Source: a virus. From it: 24,593 nt of DNA. A program made the position numbers and the translations under genes. Position 1 is the stretch's first letter; each line of letters begins with the position of its first letter. Location of the stretch: positions 1 to 24,593 of IMG/VR virus record IMGVR_UViG_3300027736_000240; one strand, written 5' to 3'. This document shows, piece after piece, positions 6,055-14,330 of this stretch. The notes under the pieces are model-generated. The model was not told where the DNA came from. It saw only the letters and a list, made by a program, of their open reading frames with translations, and ran no database searches.

Positions 6055-6659
6055 TCGACGATGTACGCGAGACGTTTGACGCGCTGTACAGCGATCTCGG
6101 TGGCGAGGTCACGGGACACGTGCACCGCCTGATGAAGGGGCGCACGCTTGACGCGCTGTCCGCCGAGGATTGCATCCAAACCGTGTGGACGAAGGTGTGG
6201 GCGAACTTGCCGGACGCCGAGCGCCGACCCGGACGGGGACGCCATGACGGGCTGCGCGCGTGGGTCCACATGATCACGCGCAATACGGTCCTCGACTTGG
6301 CGAACCGTGCATCGTACCGGCGTCACGTCAGCCTGGCACCGGACGGGATGCTGGACCACGGAACCGTCAACCGGTCCGGCGACGCGGTCCGTACGGACCC
6401 GCACTTCGAGGCGTCACCGGCCACCGACCCGCATGCACGCGCGGTCGGCAACGAGGTCGCGTCAATGGTCAACGAGGCGCTCGGCATGATGACGGCGTAC
6501 CAGGCGCGATGTGTCCGGACGATGCTGGTAGGACTCAACAGCGTCGAGTCGGCGCAGCGCCAGGGCAAGACCGGCCGGGGCGTTCGCCACGCGCTGTTCC
6601 GTGGCCGGCGGACGTTCGAGGCCGTCGCGTCACAAAGGGGCTACGACCTATGCCATTGA
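6048..6659 (+). CDS. Sigma-70 family (ECF-like) RNA polymerase sigma factor
   Basis: The product is about 203 aa from GTG 6048, which overlaps the previous stop by 7 nt; GTG 6024 is an alternative. The region-2 part (residues about 7-94) holds FDALYSDLGGEVTGHVHRLM, then AEDCIQTVWTKVWANLP, the region 2.2 core-polymerase contact, then LRAWVHMITRNTVLDLANR, the region 2.3-2.4 promoter-melting and -10 helix. After an acidic, His-rich linker, region 4 (residues about 137-192) reads ALGMMTAYQARCVRTMLVGLNSVESAQRQG followed by a basic recognition helix, TGRGVRHALFRGRRTF. It should redirect host RNA polymerase, most likely to late promoters, given its place between replication and morphogenesis genes. 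Target promoters could not be identified. Confidence 0.75.
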   Translation: MLIDDVRETFDALYSDLGGEVTGHVHRLMKGRTLDALSAEDCIQTVWTKVWANLPDAERRPGRGRHDGLRAWVHMITRNTVLDLANRASYRRHVSLAPDGMLDHGTVNRSGDAVRTDPHFEASPATDPHARAVGNEVASMVNEALGMMTAYQARCVRTMLVGLNSVESAQRQGKTGRGVRHALFRGRRTFEAVASQRGYDLCH

Positions 6660-6982
6660 TTGACGGGTTCGGTCTGCCGGCACGCTTGGTTGTGTGGATC
6701 AGGGCGCAGTCGTGCGGCGTCACGATGCAGGTGAATACGGAAGACGTGCTGGAAGAACTGCGGATCATCTACCCGCCACGCCCCGACCTCGGGTCGCCCG
6801 AGGAGTTGTGGGATGCCATCCGCCAGGCCGACGCCGAGGATGAGGCGCTCGGCAACGCGAACCATTGGCGATCGTTTGTCCTTGTCGCGTGGGCGTTCGA
6901 ACCGGGCGACAGCGTCACGGGCGGCGTACCGCGGACAATCCGGTTCGTGTGCCCGCGGTCCACCTGGGAGGTGGCGCTGTGA
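6650..6982 (+). CDS. Hypothetical protein (110 aa)
   Basis: I do not recognise this 110-aa protein. The ATG at 6650 has AAAGGGG 9 nt upstream and overlaps the end of the sigma gene by 10 nt. The N-terminus is hydrophobic (GFGLPARLVVWIRA) but too short and charged for a clear membrane span. The middle is acidic and helical (SPEELWDAIRQADAEDEALG). The C-terminal half contains probable beta strands (SFVLVAWAF, TIRFVC). The stop overlaps the GTG of the next gene (GTGA). Confidence 0.65.
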   Translation: MPLIDGFGLPARLVVWIRAQSCGVTMQVNTEDVLEELRIIYPPRPDLGSPEELWDAIRQADAEDEALGNANHWRSFVLVAWAFEPGDSVTGGVPRTIRFVCPRSTWEVAL

Positions 6983-7209
6983 CGTACGTGCACCGCACCG
7001 CGCTGGCGATTGACGTGTGGGAGGCATCCGTGAAACTGTGCGCACGCACTCCGACCGATGAGGAGCAGGCCGCAGCGTGCGCGTACATTGACATCCTCGT
7101 GTCGCACCAGGCGATTCCGGACCTGTCGAGGATCGGCGTGGATGAAGTCGCCGTGCTCGCCAGCGTCGTCGTCCGGCGCACGATGCCCGACGCGATGGCA
7201 CGCGCATGA
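6979..7209 (+). CDS. Hypothetical protein (76 aa)
   Basis: I do not recognise this protein. The GTG at 6979 overlaps the previous stop (GTGA) and has a good GGGAGG site at 6967-6972. The 76-aa product is mostly helical, with a body TPTDEEQAAACAYIDILV and a C-terminal helix GVDEVAVLASVVVRRTM. No motif is visible. The stop overlaps the RusA start in ATGA, so it is probably co-translated with the resolvase. Confidence 0.65.
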   Translation: MTYVHRTALAIDVWEASVKLCARTPTDEEQAAACAYIDILVSHQAIPDLSRIGVDEVAVLASVVVRRTMPDAMARA

Positions 7210-7547
7210 TCACGCTCGTGTTGCCATACCCACCGACCGTCAATCACATGTACAGACGCGCGCGGGGTCATCTGGCGCTGACGCCGGAGGCGCTTGCATT
7301 CCGTCACGCGGTCCGGATGATCGCGATGGTGCAAGGCGTCACGCCGATCCTCGGACCCGTGGCGGTGTTCCTTGATGTGCACCGGCCACGCCGACGGGGA
7401 GATCTGGACAATATCCTGAAGGCGACGATCGACGCGATGAACGGGATCGCGTACCGGGATGACGATCAGGTCACGGAGATCCATGCGCAACGGTACGAGG
7501 ACAAGCGCGCACCACGCGTCGAGGTCAGCGTGGTACCGTTGACGTGA
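7206..7547 (+). CDS. rusA: RusA-type Holliday junction resolvase
   Basis: The 113-aa product matches the RusA family in length and motifs. The N-terminus has the typical LPYPPTVNHMY. The catalytic carboxylates lie in RRGDLDNILKATIDAMNG (D66, D68, with K72) and in YRDDDQVTEI (residues 85-87), the acidic and basic positions known to bind magnesium and DNA in this family. RusA enzymes work as dimers and cut four-way junctions symmetrically; in phages they resolve recombination or replication intermediates and trim branches before packaging. Position just before the terminase genes fits the packaging-related role. The start overlaps the previous stop in ATGA. Confidence 0.92.
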   Translation: MITLVLPYPPTVNHMYRRARGHLALTPEALAFRHAVRMIAMVQGVTPILGPVAVFLDVHRPRRRGDLDNILKATIDAMNGIAYRDDDQVTEIHAQRYEDKRAPRVEVSVVPLT

Positions 7548-7583
7548 TCAGTTGCACTTTTGCATTGATCCACGTGAGGCATG

Positions 7584-8006
7584 ATGGCTGAACAGCGATA
7601 CACCATGACGCAGATCGCGGATGCCTTGCGTGCGCATGGTGGCTTCGTCAGCGACACCGCAGTGCACCTCGGCTGTTACGCCACAACAGTCAGGCGATAC
7701 ATTGCGCGGTACCCGGCGCTCCAGCAGATCATCGACGATGAACGCGAGCGCGTGCTTGACGTGGCCGAACGCGCCAACGCCAAACTGATCGCGGATGGAC
7801 ATCCCGAGCAAGTGCGCTGGTTTCTCGGCAAGATGGGCCGCAAACGTGGCTACACCGACAAGACCGAGGTCGAACTAAGCGGACCCGGTGGAGGGCCAAT
7901 CCGTCTTGACGTTGACCGATTCCTCGACGCTCTCGCCGTTGCAGAGGCTGGCACGCTTGCCGCGCCACCTGCAACGCCAGGTGTTGCAACAGGCGACGCG
8001 GACTGA
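7584..8006 (+). CDS. terS: Terminase small subunit
   Basis: This is about 140 aa. The ATG at 7581 leaves only 1 nt after GAGG, while the ATG at 7584 leaves 4, so 7584 is preferred. An N-terminal HTH (residues about 8-45) contains MTQIADALRAHGGFVSDTAVHLG and TVRRYIARYPALQQII, followed by a long helix (DDERERVLDVAERANAKLI) and PEQVRWFLGKMGRKRGY, a segment typical of phage TerS proteins that assemble as rings. It would recognise the packaging site and load the large subunit. It sits directly upstream of TerL and shares 119 nt with it. The C-terminus is low-complexity Ala/Pro/Gly. Confidence 0.82.
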   Translation: MAEQRYTMTQIADALRAHGGFVSDTAVHLGCYATTVRRYIARYPALQQIIDDERERVLDVAERANAKLIADGHPEQVRWFLGKMGRKRGYTDKTEVELSGPGGGPIRLDVDRFLDALAVAEAGTLAAPPATPGVATGDAD

Positions 8007-9210
8007 CGCGGACCTCGGCGCAATGCGCCGGGAGTGGCGCATCGTCGGACGTCCGAACCAGCAGCCACCCGTCACCGATTGGCGGACGTGGCTGGTGCTC
8101 GCGGGCCGAGGCTTCGGCAAGACGCGCACGGGCGCGGAGTGGGTCCGCGCGCAGGTTGAACAGCACGGACGCCAGCGCGTCGCCATCGTCGGCGCAACCG
8201 CAGCGGATGCGCGCGACGTCATGGTCGAGGGCGAGTCCGGCATCCTTGCCGTTGCACCGCCTGGCAACCGACCCGAGTACGAGCCGTCGAAGCGTCGCCT
8301 GCGGTGGCCGAACGGCGCGATGGCGACGACGTACTCGGCCGACGAGCCGGATCGGTTGCGCGGTCCGCAACACGACGCCGCATGGTGTGACGAACTTGCG
8401 GCGTGGCGCTACCCGGAAGCATGGGACATGCTGCAACTCGGACTGCGTCTCGGCACCGACCCGCGTGCCGTCGTGACGACGACGCCGAAGCCGACGCGCA
8501 TCCTGCGTGACCTGATCGCCGCACCCGGCACCGTTGTCACCACCGGGTCCACGTTCGACAATGCGTCCAACCTGCCGGCGGCGTTCCTTGCGCAGATCCG
8601 ACGGCAATACGAGGGCACCAGACTCGGACGCCAGGAACTGTACGCCGAACTCCTTGAGGACACACCAGGCGCGCTGTGGACGCGGGCGATGATCGACGAT
8701 CACCGCGTGCGTCACGCGCCAACGTTCCGGCGCGTCGTCGTCGCCGTCGACCCGGCCGTCACGTCCGGCGAGGATGCGGACATGACGGGGATCGTCGCCT
8801 GCGGTCTCGGCGAGGACGGGCACGCGTACGTCATCGGGGATTACACGCTGCGCGCGTCACCTGATGCGTGGGCGCGGGAGGCGGTGCGCCGGTATCGTGA
8901 CCTCGGCGCCGACCGGCTTGTCGCCGAGGCGAACAACGGTGGCGACCTTGTCGAGACGGTCATGCGCACGGTCGACGCGAATATCGCGTATCGTAGTGTC
9001 AGGGCCAGCCGGGGCAAGCTGGCACGGGCCGAGCCGGTGGCGGCGTTGTACGAACAGGGGCGCGTGCATCACGTCGGCGTGTACCCTGACCTTGAGGACC
9101 AAATGGCGACGTACACCGCGGACGCTGCGAAATCCCCTGACCGGCTGGACGCGCTGGTGTGGGCGCTGACCGATCTCATGCTCGGCGGTGGCGAGTGGGT
9201 GATGGTATGA
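7888..9210 (+). CDS. terL: Terminase large subunit (packaging ATPase/nuclease)
   Basis: The 440-aa product carries both terminase activities. The ATPase part has Walker A AGRGFGKT (72-79, K78), preceded by the family-typical DWRTWLVL, Walker B AAWCDEL (D168, E169), and the coupling motif VVTTTPKPT (195-203). The RNase H-like nuclease has D288 in VAVDPA, E347 in VAEANNGG and acidic D418/D421 in SPDRLDALVWAL. It would drive DNA into the prohead through the portal and cut the concatemer. The GTG at 7888 gives a 119-nt overlap with TerS. The overlapping reading (LQRLARLPRHLQRQVLQQ) looks like the normal N-terminal helix of this family, so the overlap is probably real. The stop overlaps the portal start (ATGA). 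Confidence 0.93.
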   Translation: MEGQSVLTLTDSSTLSPLQRLARLPRHLQRQVLQQATRTDADLGAMRREWRIVGRPNQQPPVTDWRTWLVLAGRGFGKTRTGAEWVRAQVEQHGRQRVAIVGATAADARDVMVEGESGILAVAPPGNRPEYEPSKRRLRWPNGAMATTYSADEPDRLRGPQHDAAWCDELAAWRYPEAWDMLQLGLRLGTDPRAVVTTTPKPTRILRDLIAAPGTVVTTGSTFDNASNLPAAFLAQIRRQYEGTRLGRQELYAELLEDTPGALWTRAMIDDHRVRHAPTFRRVVVAVDPAVTSGEDADMTGIVACGLGEDGHAYVIGDYTLRASPDAWAREAVRRYRDLGADRLVAEANNGGDLVETVMRTVDANIAYRSVRASRGKLARAEPVAALYEQGRVHHVGVYPDLEDQMATYTADAAKSPDRLDALVWALTDLMLGGGEWVMV

Positions 9211-11366
9211 GGTGGCGCGACCGCATCGCGAAGGCGTTCCGTCTGGGTCCGGCAACCGTCGACACTTTCGAGACGACCTACGGGCACGATCAGGAGCGGT
9301 ACGCGCCAGCCGCCTACGGCGATTACCCGGCGACGAACGCTGCCGTCTTCGCTTGTTCCAACATCCGGGCGAAGAACCTAGCGAAACTGAACCTCAAGAT
9401 CTACAAGCGCGCCACGAACGGCGAGCGCGTCGAGGTGACATCAGGGCGCCTGTACGATCTGATGCGCTCGATCAACGGCTATTGGACATTCCGCCGGTTG
9501 ATCCGCATGACCGAGATGAGCCTCTGCACCTACGGTCAGGCGTTCTGGGTCTTGGAGAACGGCGTCGAGGGGCGCACTTCGGCGCAATCCGCACCACGGG
9601 AGATCTGGTGGGCGAACCCGTCGAAGATGACGGTCGTGCCGGACCCGGTGCGGTACATCAAGGGGTACCTCTACGAGGATCAGGGCAAGACCATTGCGTT
9701 CGACCCTGCCGACGTGATCTGGCTGAAATACGACAACCCGGCAGACGAGTTCAGCGGGTTGTCACCGATCGCATCCGCGCGCCTGGCAATCGACACGGCT
9801 GCGGGCGCGATGCGGTCCAACCGCCAGATCTTCGACTCCGGCATGATGCTGTCGGGCGTCATCGGTCCCGCCGACAAGGGGTCGAGCCTGACCCGCGAGC
9901 AGGCCGAACAACTCAGCCAGATGCTGGAACGCCGGTTCAAGGGCGCTGACAAGGCGCACCGCACGGCGGTCCTGACGCAGCCGATCTCGTTCACGCCCAT
10001 GAACCTGACGCCGAAAGACGCCGAGTTCCTGTCCCTGATGTCGTACGGGGTCCGCGAGGTGTGCACGGTGTACGGCGTCGCACCGCAACTGATCGGCGAC
10101 CAGACGCATTCGACCTACTCCAACTACGAGCAGGCAGCGAAGGCGTTGTGGACGGACACATTGCTGCCTGAGGCGCGGTTCCTGGCCGACGAGATCACCG
10201 AACAGTTGGTCCCGTTGTTCGGCACCGAGGCCGACGAAGTCGAGTTCGACGCGTCGGACATCGAGACCCTGCAGGAGGACCGCGCCGAAGTCATCGATCA
10301 GGTCGTCAAGTTGGTCGGCGTCGGCGTGCCACTCAACCGCGCACTTCAGGAACTGGCACCACGGTTCCTGCCACCGGGCAAGACCGGCTACGCATGGGGC
10401 GACGCGGCGTGGCTGAACACGACGATCTTTAGTCCCGTTACCGAGGAGACGATGGCGGGTCTCGCCAAGGCACCGGCACCGACGGCGTTGCCATCGACCG
10501 AGGTATCGACGACACCGGCACCCGTCAAGGCGCTGCAATCCATCGCGTGGCCGGTGCTAGCGCTTCCGTCACCGGTCGTCACCGCGTCCGGCAAGGCCTA
10601 TCACGAATACGACAGCGCAGGCCACATGGCTACATGGAAGGCGTTCACTACCGAGACCGACAAGCACGAACCGGCGTTCGAGCGCATGATGCGCGACTAC
10701 TTCCGGCGTCAGCAGGCGAGTGCGCTGTCGCGCCTGCGGTCCAAGGCGGCAAAGGCACCCGGCGACGCAGCCGAGGAGCCGATCAGCCTCGCGGAATGGA
10801 ACCGGCGACTGCGCGCGCTCGGCCAGCCGCTGATCACCGCAACGGTCGGTGACGCGGGCGATGCGACCCTGACCGACCTCGGCATCCTCGCGCGGTTCGA
10901 CCTGAACTCGCCGCAAGCGGTGGCGATGATCGAGGGCCGGGCGCAACGGTTCGCCAGGTCCGTCAACGACACGACGTACGCGGCGCTGCAACAGACGCTT
11001 GTCGCCGGGATCAACGCAGGCGAGGGCATTCCCGAACTATCGGCGCGGGTCGCCACCATCTTCACGGACGCAGCCACATGGCGAACCATCGCCATCGCGC
11101 GCACCGAGGTCGTTGGCGCGTACAACTCCGGTGCACTTGAAGGCGCGCACCAATCCGGCGTCGTCACGGGCAAGAATTGGCTAGCAGCGCTTGACAGCCG
11201 GACGCGCGAGAGTCATGTCGCGGCGCATCGCGATCCTCGCAACCGCAACATTCCACTCGATCAGCCGTTCCACGTCGGCAACGTGACCGGCATGGCACCG
11301 CACGACCTGCCATCGGCGAAAGAAGTGGTCAACTGCCGGTGCACCCTGACTTTCGAAACCGACTGA
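9207..11366 (+). CDS. Portal protein fused to Mu gpF-like minor head protein
   Basis: The 719-aa product is nearly twice the usual HK97-type portal. Residues about 30-400 look like a phage_portal domain: YPATNAAVFACSNIRAKNLAKLNLKIYK, TFRRLIRMTEMSLCTYGQAFW, DVIWLKYDNP, SGLSPIASARLAIDTAAGAM, and the VCTVYGVAPQLIG/STYSNYEQA segment near the stem and clip. A Pro/Ala/Thr linker (residues about 415-460) leads to a Mu F/SPP1 gp7-like domain at the C-terminus with TIAIARTEVVGAYNSG, DSRTRESHVAAH and the final VNCRCTLTF. The portal forms the dodecameric vertex. MuF-type proteins are minor head components, sometimes ejected with DNA. No frameshift or stop separates the two halves. Confidence 0.9.
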   Translation: MRWRDRIAKAFRLGPATVDTFETTYGHDQERYAPAAYGDYPATNAAVFACSNIRAKNLAKLNLKIYKRATNGERVEVTSGRLYDLMRSINGYWTFRRLIRMTEMSLCTYGQAFWVLENGVEGRTSAQSAPREIWWANPSKMTVVPDPVRYIKGYLYEDQGKTIAFDPADVIWLKYDNPADEFSGLSPIASARLAIDTAAGAMRSNRQIFDSGMMLSGVIGPADKGSSLTREQAEQLSQMLERRFKGADKAHRTAVLTQPISFTPMNLTPKDAEFLSLMSYGVREVCTVYGVAPQLIGDQTHSTYSNYEQAAKALWTDTLLPEARFLADEITEQLVPLFGTEADEVEFDASDIETLQEDRAEVIDQVVKLVGVGVPLNRALQELAPRFLPPGKTGYAWGDAAWLNTTIFSPVTEETMAGLAKAPAPTALPSTEVSTTPAPVKALQSIAWPVLALPSPVVTASGKAYHEYDSAGHMATWKAFTTETDKHEPAFERMMRDYFRRQQASALSRLRSKAAKAPGDAAEEPISLAEWNRRLRALGQPLITATVGDAGDATLTDLGILARFDLNSPQAVAMIEGRAQRFARSVNDTTYAALQQTLVAGINAGEGIPELSARVATIFTDAATWRTIAIARTEVVGAYNSGALEGAHQSGVVTGKNWLAALDSRTRESHVAAHRDPRNRNIPLDQPFHVGNVTGMAPHDLPSAKEVVNCRCTLTFETD

Positions 11367-11373
11367 GGACGCG

Positions 11374-12753
11374 ATGAACGACAAAACCTACACCGACGCA
11401 ACGTACCAGGCCAAGCAGGTCGGCGCGGACGGCGTGCCCATTTACACGTTCCTGTTCACGAACGACCGGCTGGACCGTCAGGGCGAGGTCGTGACGCTTG
11501 AAGGGTGGGACTTTACCCAGTATCTGACCAATCCTGTCGTGCTTGACAGTCATCAATACATGAGCATCGAGGCCATCGTCGGCCGGTGCGTGGCGATCAG
11601 TCGCAGCGACGCGGGCTGGCTGGCGGACATCCGCTTCAACGACAGTGAGTACGGCGCGCTTGCGCGGTCGCTGGTCGAAGGCGGAGACCTGCGCGCGGTC
11701 AGTGTCGGGTTCCGGCCGCTCGCAATCGAGTACCCGGACATGGCATCGCTGCGCGCATCACGCGCGTTCGATGACGACACCATCAAGGCGCTCGTGACCG
11801 TTGCGCCGGACCCGGCCACGGCCGTCCGGCATGTCAGGAAGGAACTCCTCGAGATCTCGGTCGTGCCAATTCCGGCGAATGCCGACGCGATTCGCGTCAG
11901 GTCCGTTGACCCGCCGGTGACGACATCCGGTACCGCCATGTCAGTCACCAAGATCGAGGCACCCGGCTGGTTGCGCCAGAACGCGCGTCAGGGTCTTGAG
12001 TGGCACGCGGACGGACTGTCCGGCGACGGGGTCACGGACAAGACGCTGGCGGAAGCGCGGTCGATGGCCGGAGGCAACGTGTCGGACGACAAGGCGGCCC
12101 GCATGGGCGCGTGGTTTGCCCGGCACATGGGTGACCTTGACGCGCCATCCGCGGACCGCGGACATCCCGACTACCCGTCACCAGGCGTGGTCGCGCATGC
12201 GCTCTGGGGCGGTGGCAGCCGCACCGAGAGCGAACGTGCCGCAGCGTGGGCGCGCGGTCAGTCCGGCAAGGGCGCTGACGCGTCACCGCCAGACCGTGAT
12301 ATCGTTGTGGCAAGCACCGGCTTTGTGCGGGACGTGTGGCCGTCGGTCGCGAGCGCGATGCTCGCGGTGCTGACATCCACGGCCGATGACGCGACGCGAC
12401 GTCGCGCCTACAACGGTCTTGAGCGTGTGTACAAGGTGCTTGGCAAGGAGCCACCCGAGTTCATGAACGCCGACACGGTCGCCAAACTTGGCACCACCGA
12501 ACGCAACGGCATGTTCTGGGAAGGCGAACCAACCCACGCGAAGGCCGCGGGACCGATCAGTCCCGAGACCGAGGCACTGATCCGGCAGGCGCACGACCTG
12601 CTCATGCGCGTCGTCGAGGCACTTGACGAGACGCCTGAACCTGTCGTCACGGATCGACCACCGACGGATGAACCCGTCATGTACCAATCCGCGGACCCGT
12701 TCCGCGCATTCGACCCGCAGGCATTGCGGGCATTCCTGGAGACACGCAAGTGA
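11374..12753 (+). CDS. HK97-type prohead protease with extra C-terminal half
   Basis: The N-terminal ~175 residues are a prohead protease of the S78/HK97 gp4 class: DRLDRQGEVV, the catalytic His in DSHQ (H60), the Ser in AVSVGF (S110), and the ELLEISVVPIPANADA signature (157-172). It should mature the capsid by cleaving the capsid protein's N-terminus and itself. Residues about 193-300 form a second module: LEWHADGLSGDGVT, ARMGAWFARHMGD, HPDYPSPGVVAHALWGGG and ERAAAWARGQ. I recall this pattern as an accessory domain scattered among phage proteins, function unknown. Residues about 305-459 are helical and acidic and could act as an internal scaffold. The usual protease is roughly 200 aa, so the length is unusual. 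The ATG at 11374 follows a GAGGA site. Confidence 0.88.
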   Translation: MNDKTYTDATYQAKQVGADGVPIYTFLFTNDRLDRQGEVVTLEGWDFTQYLTNPVVLDSHQYMSIEAIVGRCVAISRSDAGWLADIRFNDSEYGALARSLVEGGDLRAVSVGFRPLAIEYPDMASLRASRAFDDDTIKALVTVAPDPATAVRHVRKELLEISVVPIPANADAIRVRSVDPPVTTSGTAMSVTKIEAPGWLRQNARQGLEWHADGLSGDGVTDKTLAEARSMAGGNVSDDKAARMGAWFARHMGDLDAPSADRGHPDYPSPGVVAHALWGGGSRTESERAAAWARGQSGKGADASPPDRDIVVASTGFVRDVWPSVASAMLAVLTSTADDATRRRAYNGLERVYKVLGKEPPEFMNADTVAKLGTTERNGMFWEGEPTHAKAAGPISPETEALIRQAHDLLMRVVEALDETPEPVVTDRPPTDEPVMYQSADPFRAFDPQALRAFLETRK

Positions 12754-14258
12754 ACACCGACGAGATCGGCATTATCCTCAGCGACGTGCAGGCACGCCTG
12801 AAAGGGCTTCCCGAGCACGTGACCAGCGACGCAGCCTTCGAGGCACGCGCCGCACAGATCGCCAAGCAGATCATCGACGCGGAGGTCGCCAATCCGAACA
12901 GCGAGTTCGTGCGGAAGATCCGCTTCGGCACCGACCAGAAACTGGTTGGTTCCAAGTTCGCCCGGCATAACCTCAACATCAGTGACGTCGAGTTCCTCTA
13001 CGACATCGCCGTCGCCGAACAGCGCAGCGGTCGTGGACGCGGACCATCGCCGGACCTTGAAAACGCGTTCAAGGCAATCTCCGAGGCGTACTACCTGCCG
13101 GAGGCCGAGGTCAAGGCAATTGACCAGCGCGCCATCGACAACCTGTTCCCGCGCGTGCCGGTAAGTTCCTTCGCAGGCGCTGATCGCGAACTCGCGGCCA
13201 AGGGCATGTGGTGGGCGACCAGCGCATACCGCAAGGCAATGGACTCGGCCGAGAGCGGCTTCGGTAGCCAGTTGATTGGGGCGCAATACGTCCGTGACCT
13301 GTGGATGTCGGCGCAGGCCGAGAGCCGCATCATGGCGCTGATCCCGCAATTCGAGATGACCGACCCGACGGTGTATGTGCCGGTCGAGGCGGACCTTCCG
13401 GAGATGCTCCTGTTCTCCGAGGCGACGACCTACAACGCAAGTGCGAACACGTCGACGAAGACGGGTAGCAACCGCGTGTCGATCACCGCGTCCAAACTCG
13501 GCTTCAACCAGTATTGGTCTGGCGAACTCGACGAGGACAGCATCATCCCGTTCGTGCCGTTTCTGCGGGCACAGTTGGCACGCGCCACTGCGCACTACAT
13601 GGATAGCCTGATCCTCAACGGTGACACGACCAACACCGCGACGGGAAACATCAACCTGGACGACGCCGATCCGGCGGACACCAAGCATTACCTAGCGTTC
13701 AACGGCATCCGCAAGGCGGGATTGGTTGACAACACCGGGAACAAGAAGGACGCGGCTGGCGCGGTCACATGGGGTCTTCTCAAGGCCCAGCAGGCGCGCA
13801 TGCGCTCGGATGCGCTCCTTCAGGATTGGGGTCATCCGACCAACCCTGCCGACTTGATCTACGTCGCTGACCCATCCACCGCCGACGCGTGCGCGAGCCT
13901 TGATGAGGTCATCTCGGTTGACAAATTCGGACCATCGGCAACCGTCCTGACCGGACAGTTGGGACGCATCGGCCAGTCGCCATTGATCACCTCGATGGCG
14001 ATGTCGAAGACTGAGGCGGACGGCAAGGTGTCAACGACCAGCGCCAACAACGTCAAGGGCCAGGTTGCCGCATTCAACCGCAACGGGTTCCGTCTCGGGT
14101 TCCGTCGGCGCATCCGCGTCGAGACCTTCCGCGACATCAAAACCGATCAGTTCGTAATCGCGCTCTACGTCCGTGCGGGTCTCGGCCGGTACTCCGGTAC
14201 GGGCGCTGTATCGGGCATCGAGTGCGCCGACGTCCTGTACAACATCACCGTCGCCTAA
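12750..14258 (+). CDS. Major capsid protein, HK97 fold
   Basis: The 502-aa product starts at a GTG overlapping the protease stop (GTGA). The N-terminal ~160 residues are helical and charged, consistent with a delta/scaffold-like region that the protease may remove. From about residue 165 the sequence resembles HK97 gp5-like capsids: SGFGSQLIGAQYVRDLWMSAQAESRIM, then PVEADLPEMLLFSEAT, KLGFNQYWSGELDEDSI, LARATAHYMDSLILNGD, a P-domain segment with YVADPSTADACASLDE, and the C-terminal RLGFRRRIRVETFRDIKTDQFVIALYVRAGLG. Placement after portal and protease is the canonical order. It is larger than HK97 gp5 (385 aa), so insertions or a long delta domain are likely. The start of the mature protein is not determined. 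Confidence 0.88.
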   Translation: MNTDEIGIILSDVQARLKGLPEHVTSDAAFEARAAQIAKQIIDAEVANPNSEFVRKIRFGTDQKLVGSKFARHNLNISDVEFLYDIAVAEQRSGRGRGPSPDLENAFKAISEAYYLPEAEVKAIDQRAIDNLFPRVPVSSFAGADRELAAKGMWWATSAYRKAMDSAESGFGSQLIGAQYVRDLWMSAQAESRIMALIPQFEMTDPTVYVPVEADLPEMLLFSEATTYNASANTSTKTGSNRVSITASKLGFNQYWSGELDEDSIIPFVPFLRAQLARATAHYMDSLILNGDTTNTATGNINLDDADPADTKHYLAFNGIRKAGLVDNTGNKKDAAGAVTWGLLKAQQARMRSDALLQDWGHPTNPADLIYVADPSTADACASLDEVISVDKFGPSATVLTGQLGRIGQSPLITSMAMSKTEADGKVSTTSANNVKGQVAAFNRNGFRLGFRRRIRVETFRDIKTDQFVIALYVRAGLGRYSGTGAVSGIECADVLYNITVA

Positions 14259-14277
14259 CACGCGACACCAGCCGATG

Positions 14278-14315
14278 GGCAGGTGACGGTTGGGCGACCG
14301 ACCGTCACGCTTGCC
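14278..14315 (+). promoter_or_regulatory. Hairpin after the capsid gene, GNRA-type loop
   Basis: An 11-bp stem (GTGACGGTTGG at 14283-14293 with CCGACCGTCAC at 14298-14308, one G-U pair) closes a GCGA tetraloop; GGCA/TGCC can extend it across a small internal loop. No T-run follows. It sits in the 72-nt gap between the capsid gene and the next start, so it may trim or stabilise the abundant capsid mRNA or act as a partial terminator. Confidence 0.65.
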
Positions 14316-14330
14316 TGAAGGAACGCACAC

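Noticed and set aside
7548-7580. Possible late promoter in the gap before TerS (TTGCAC, T-rich stretch)
   Set aside because: The gap is only 33 nt and the elements match consensus poorly; without a motif shared with other gaps it cannot be supported.
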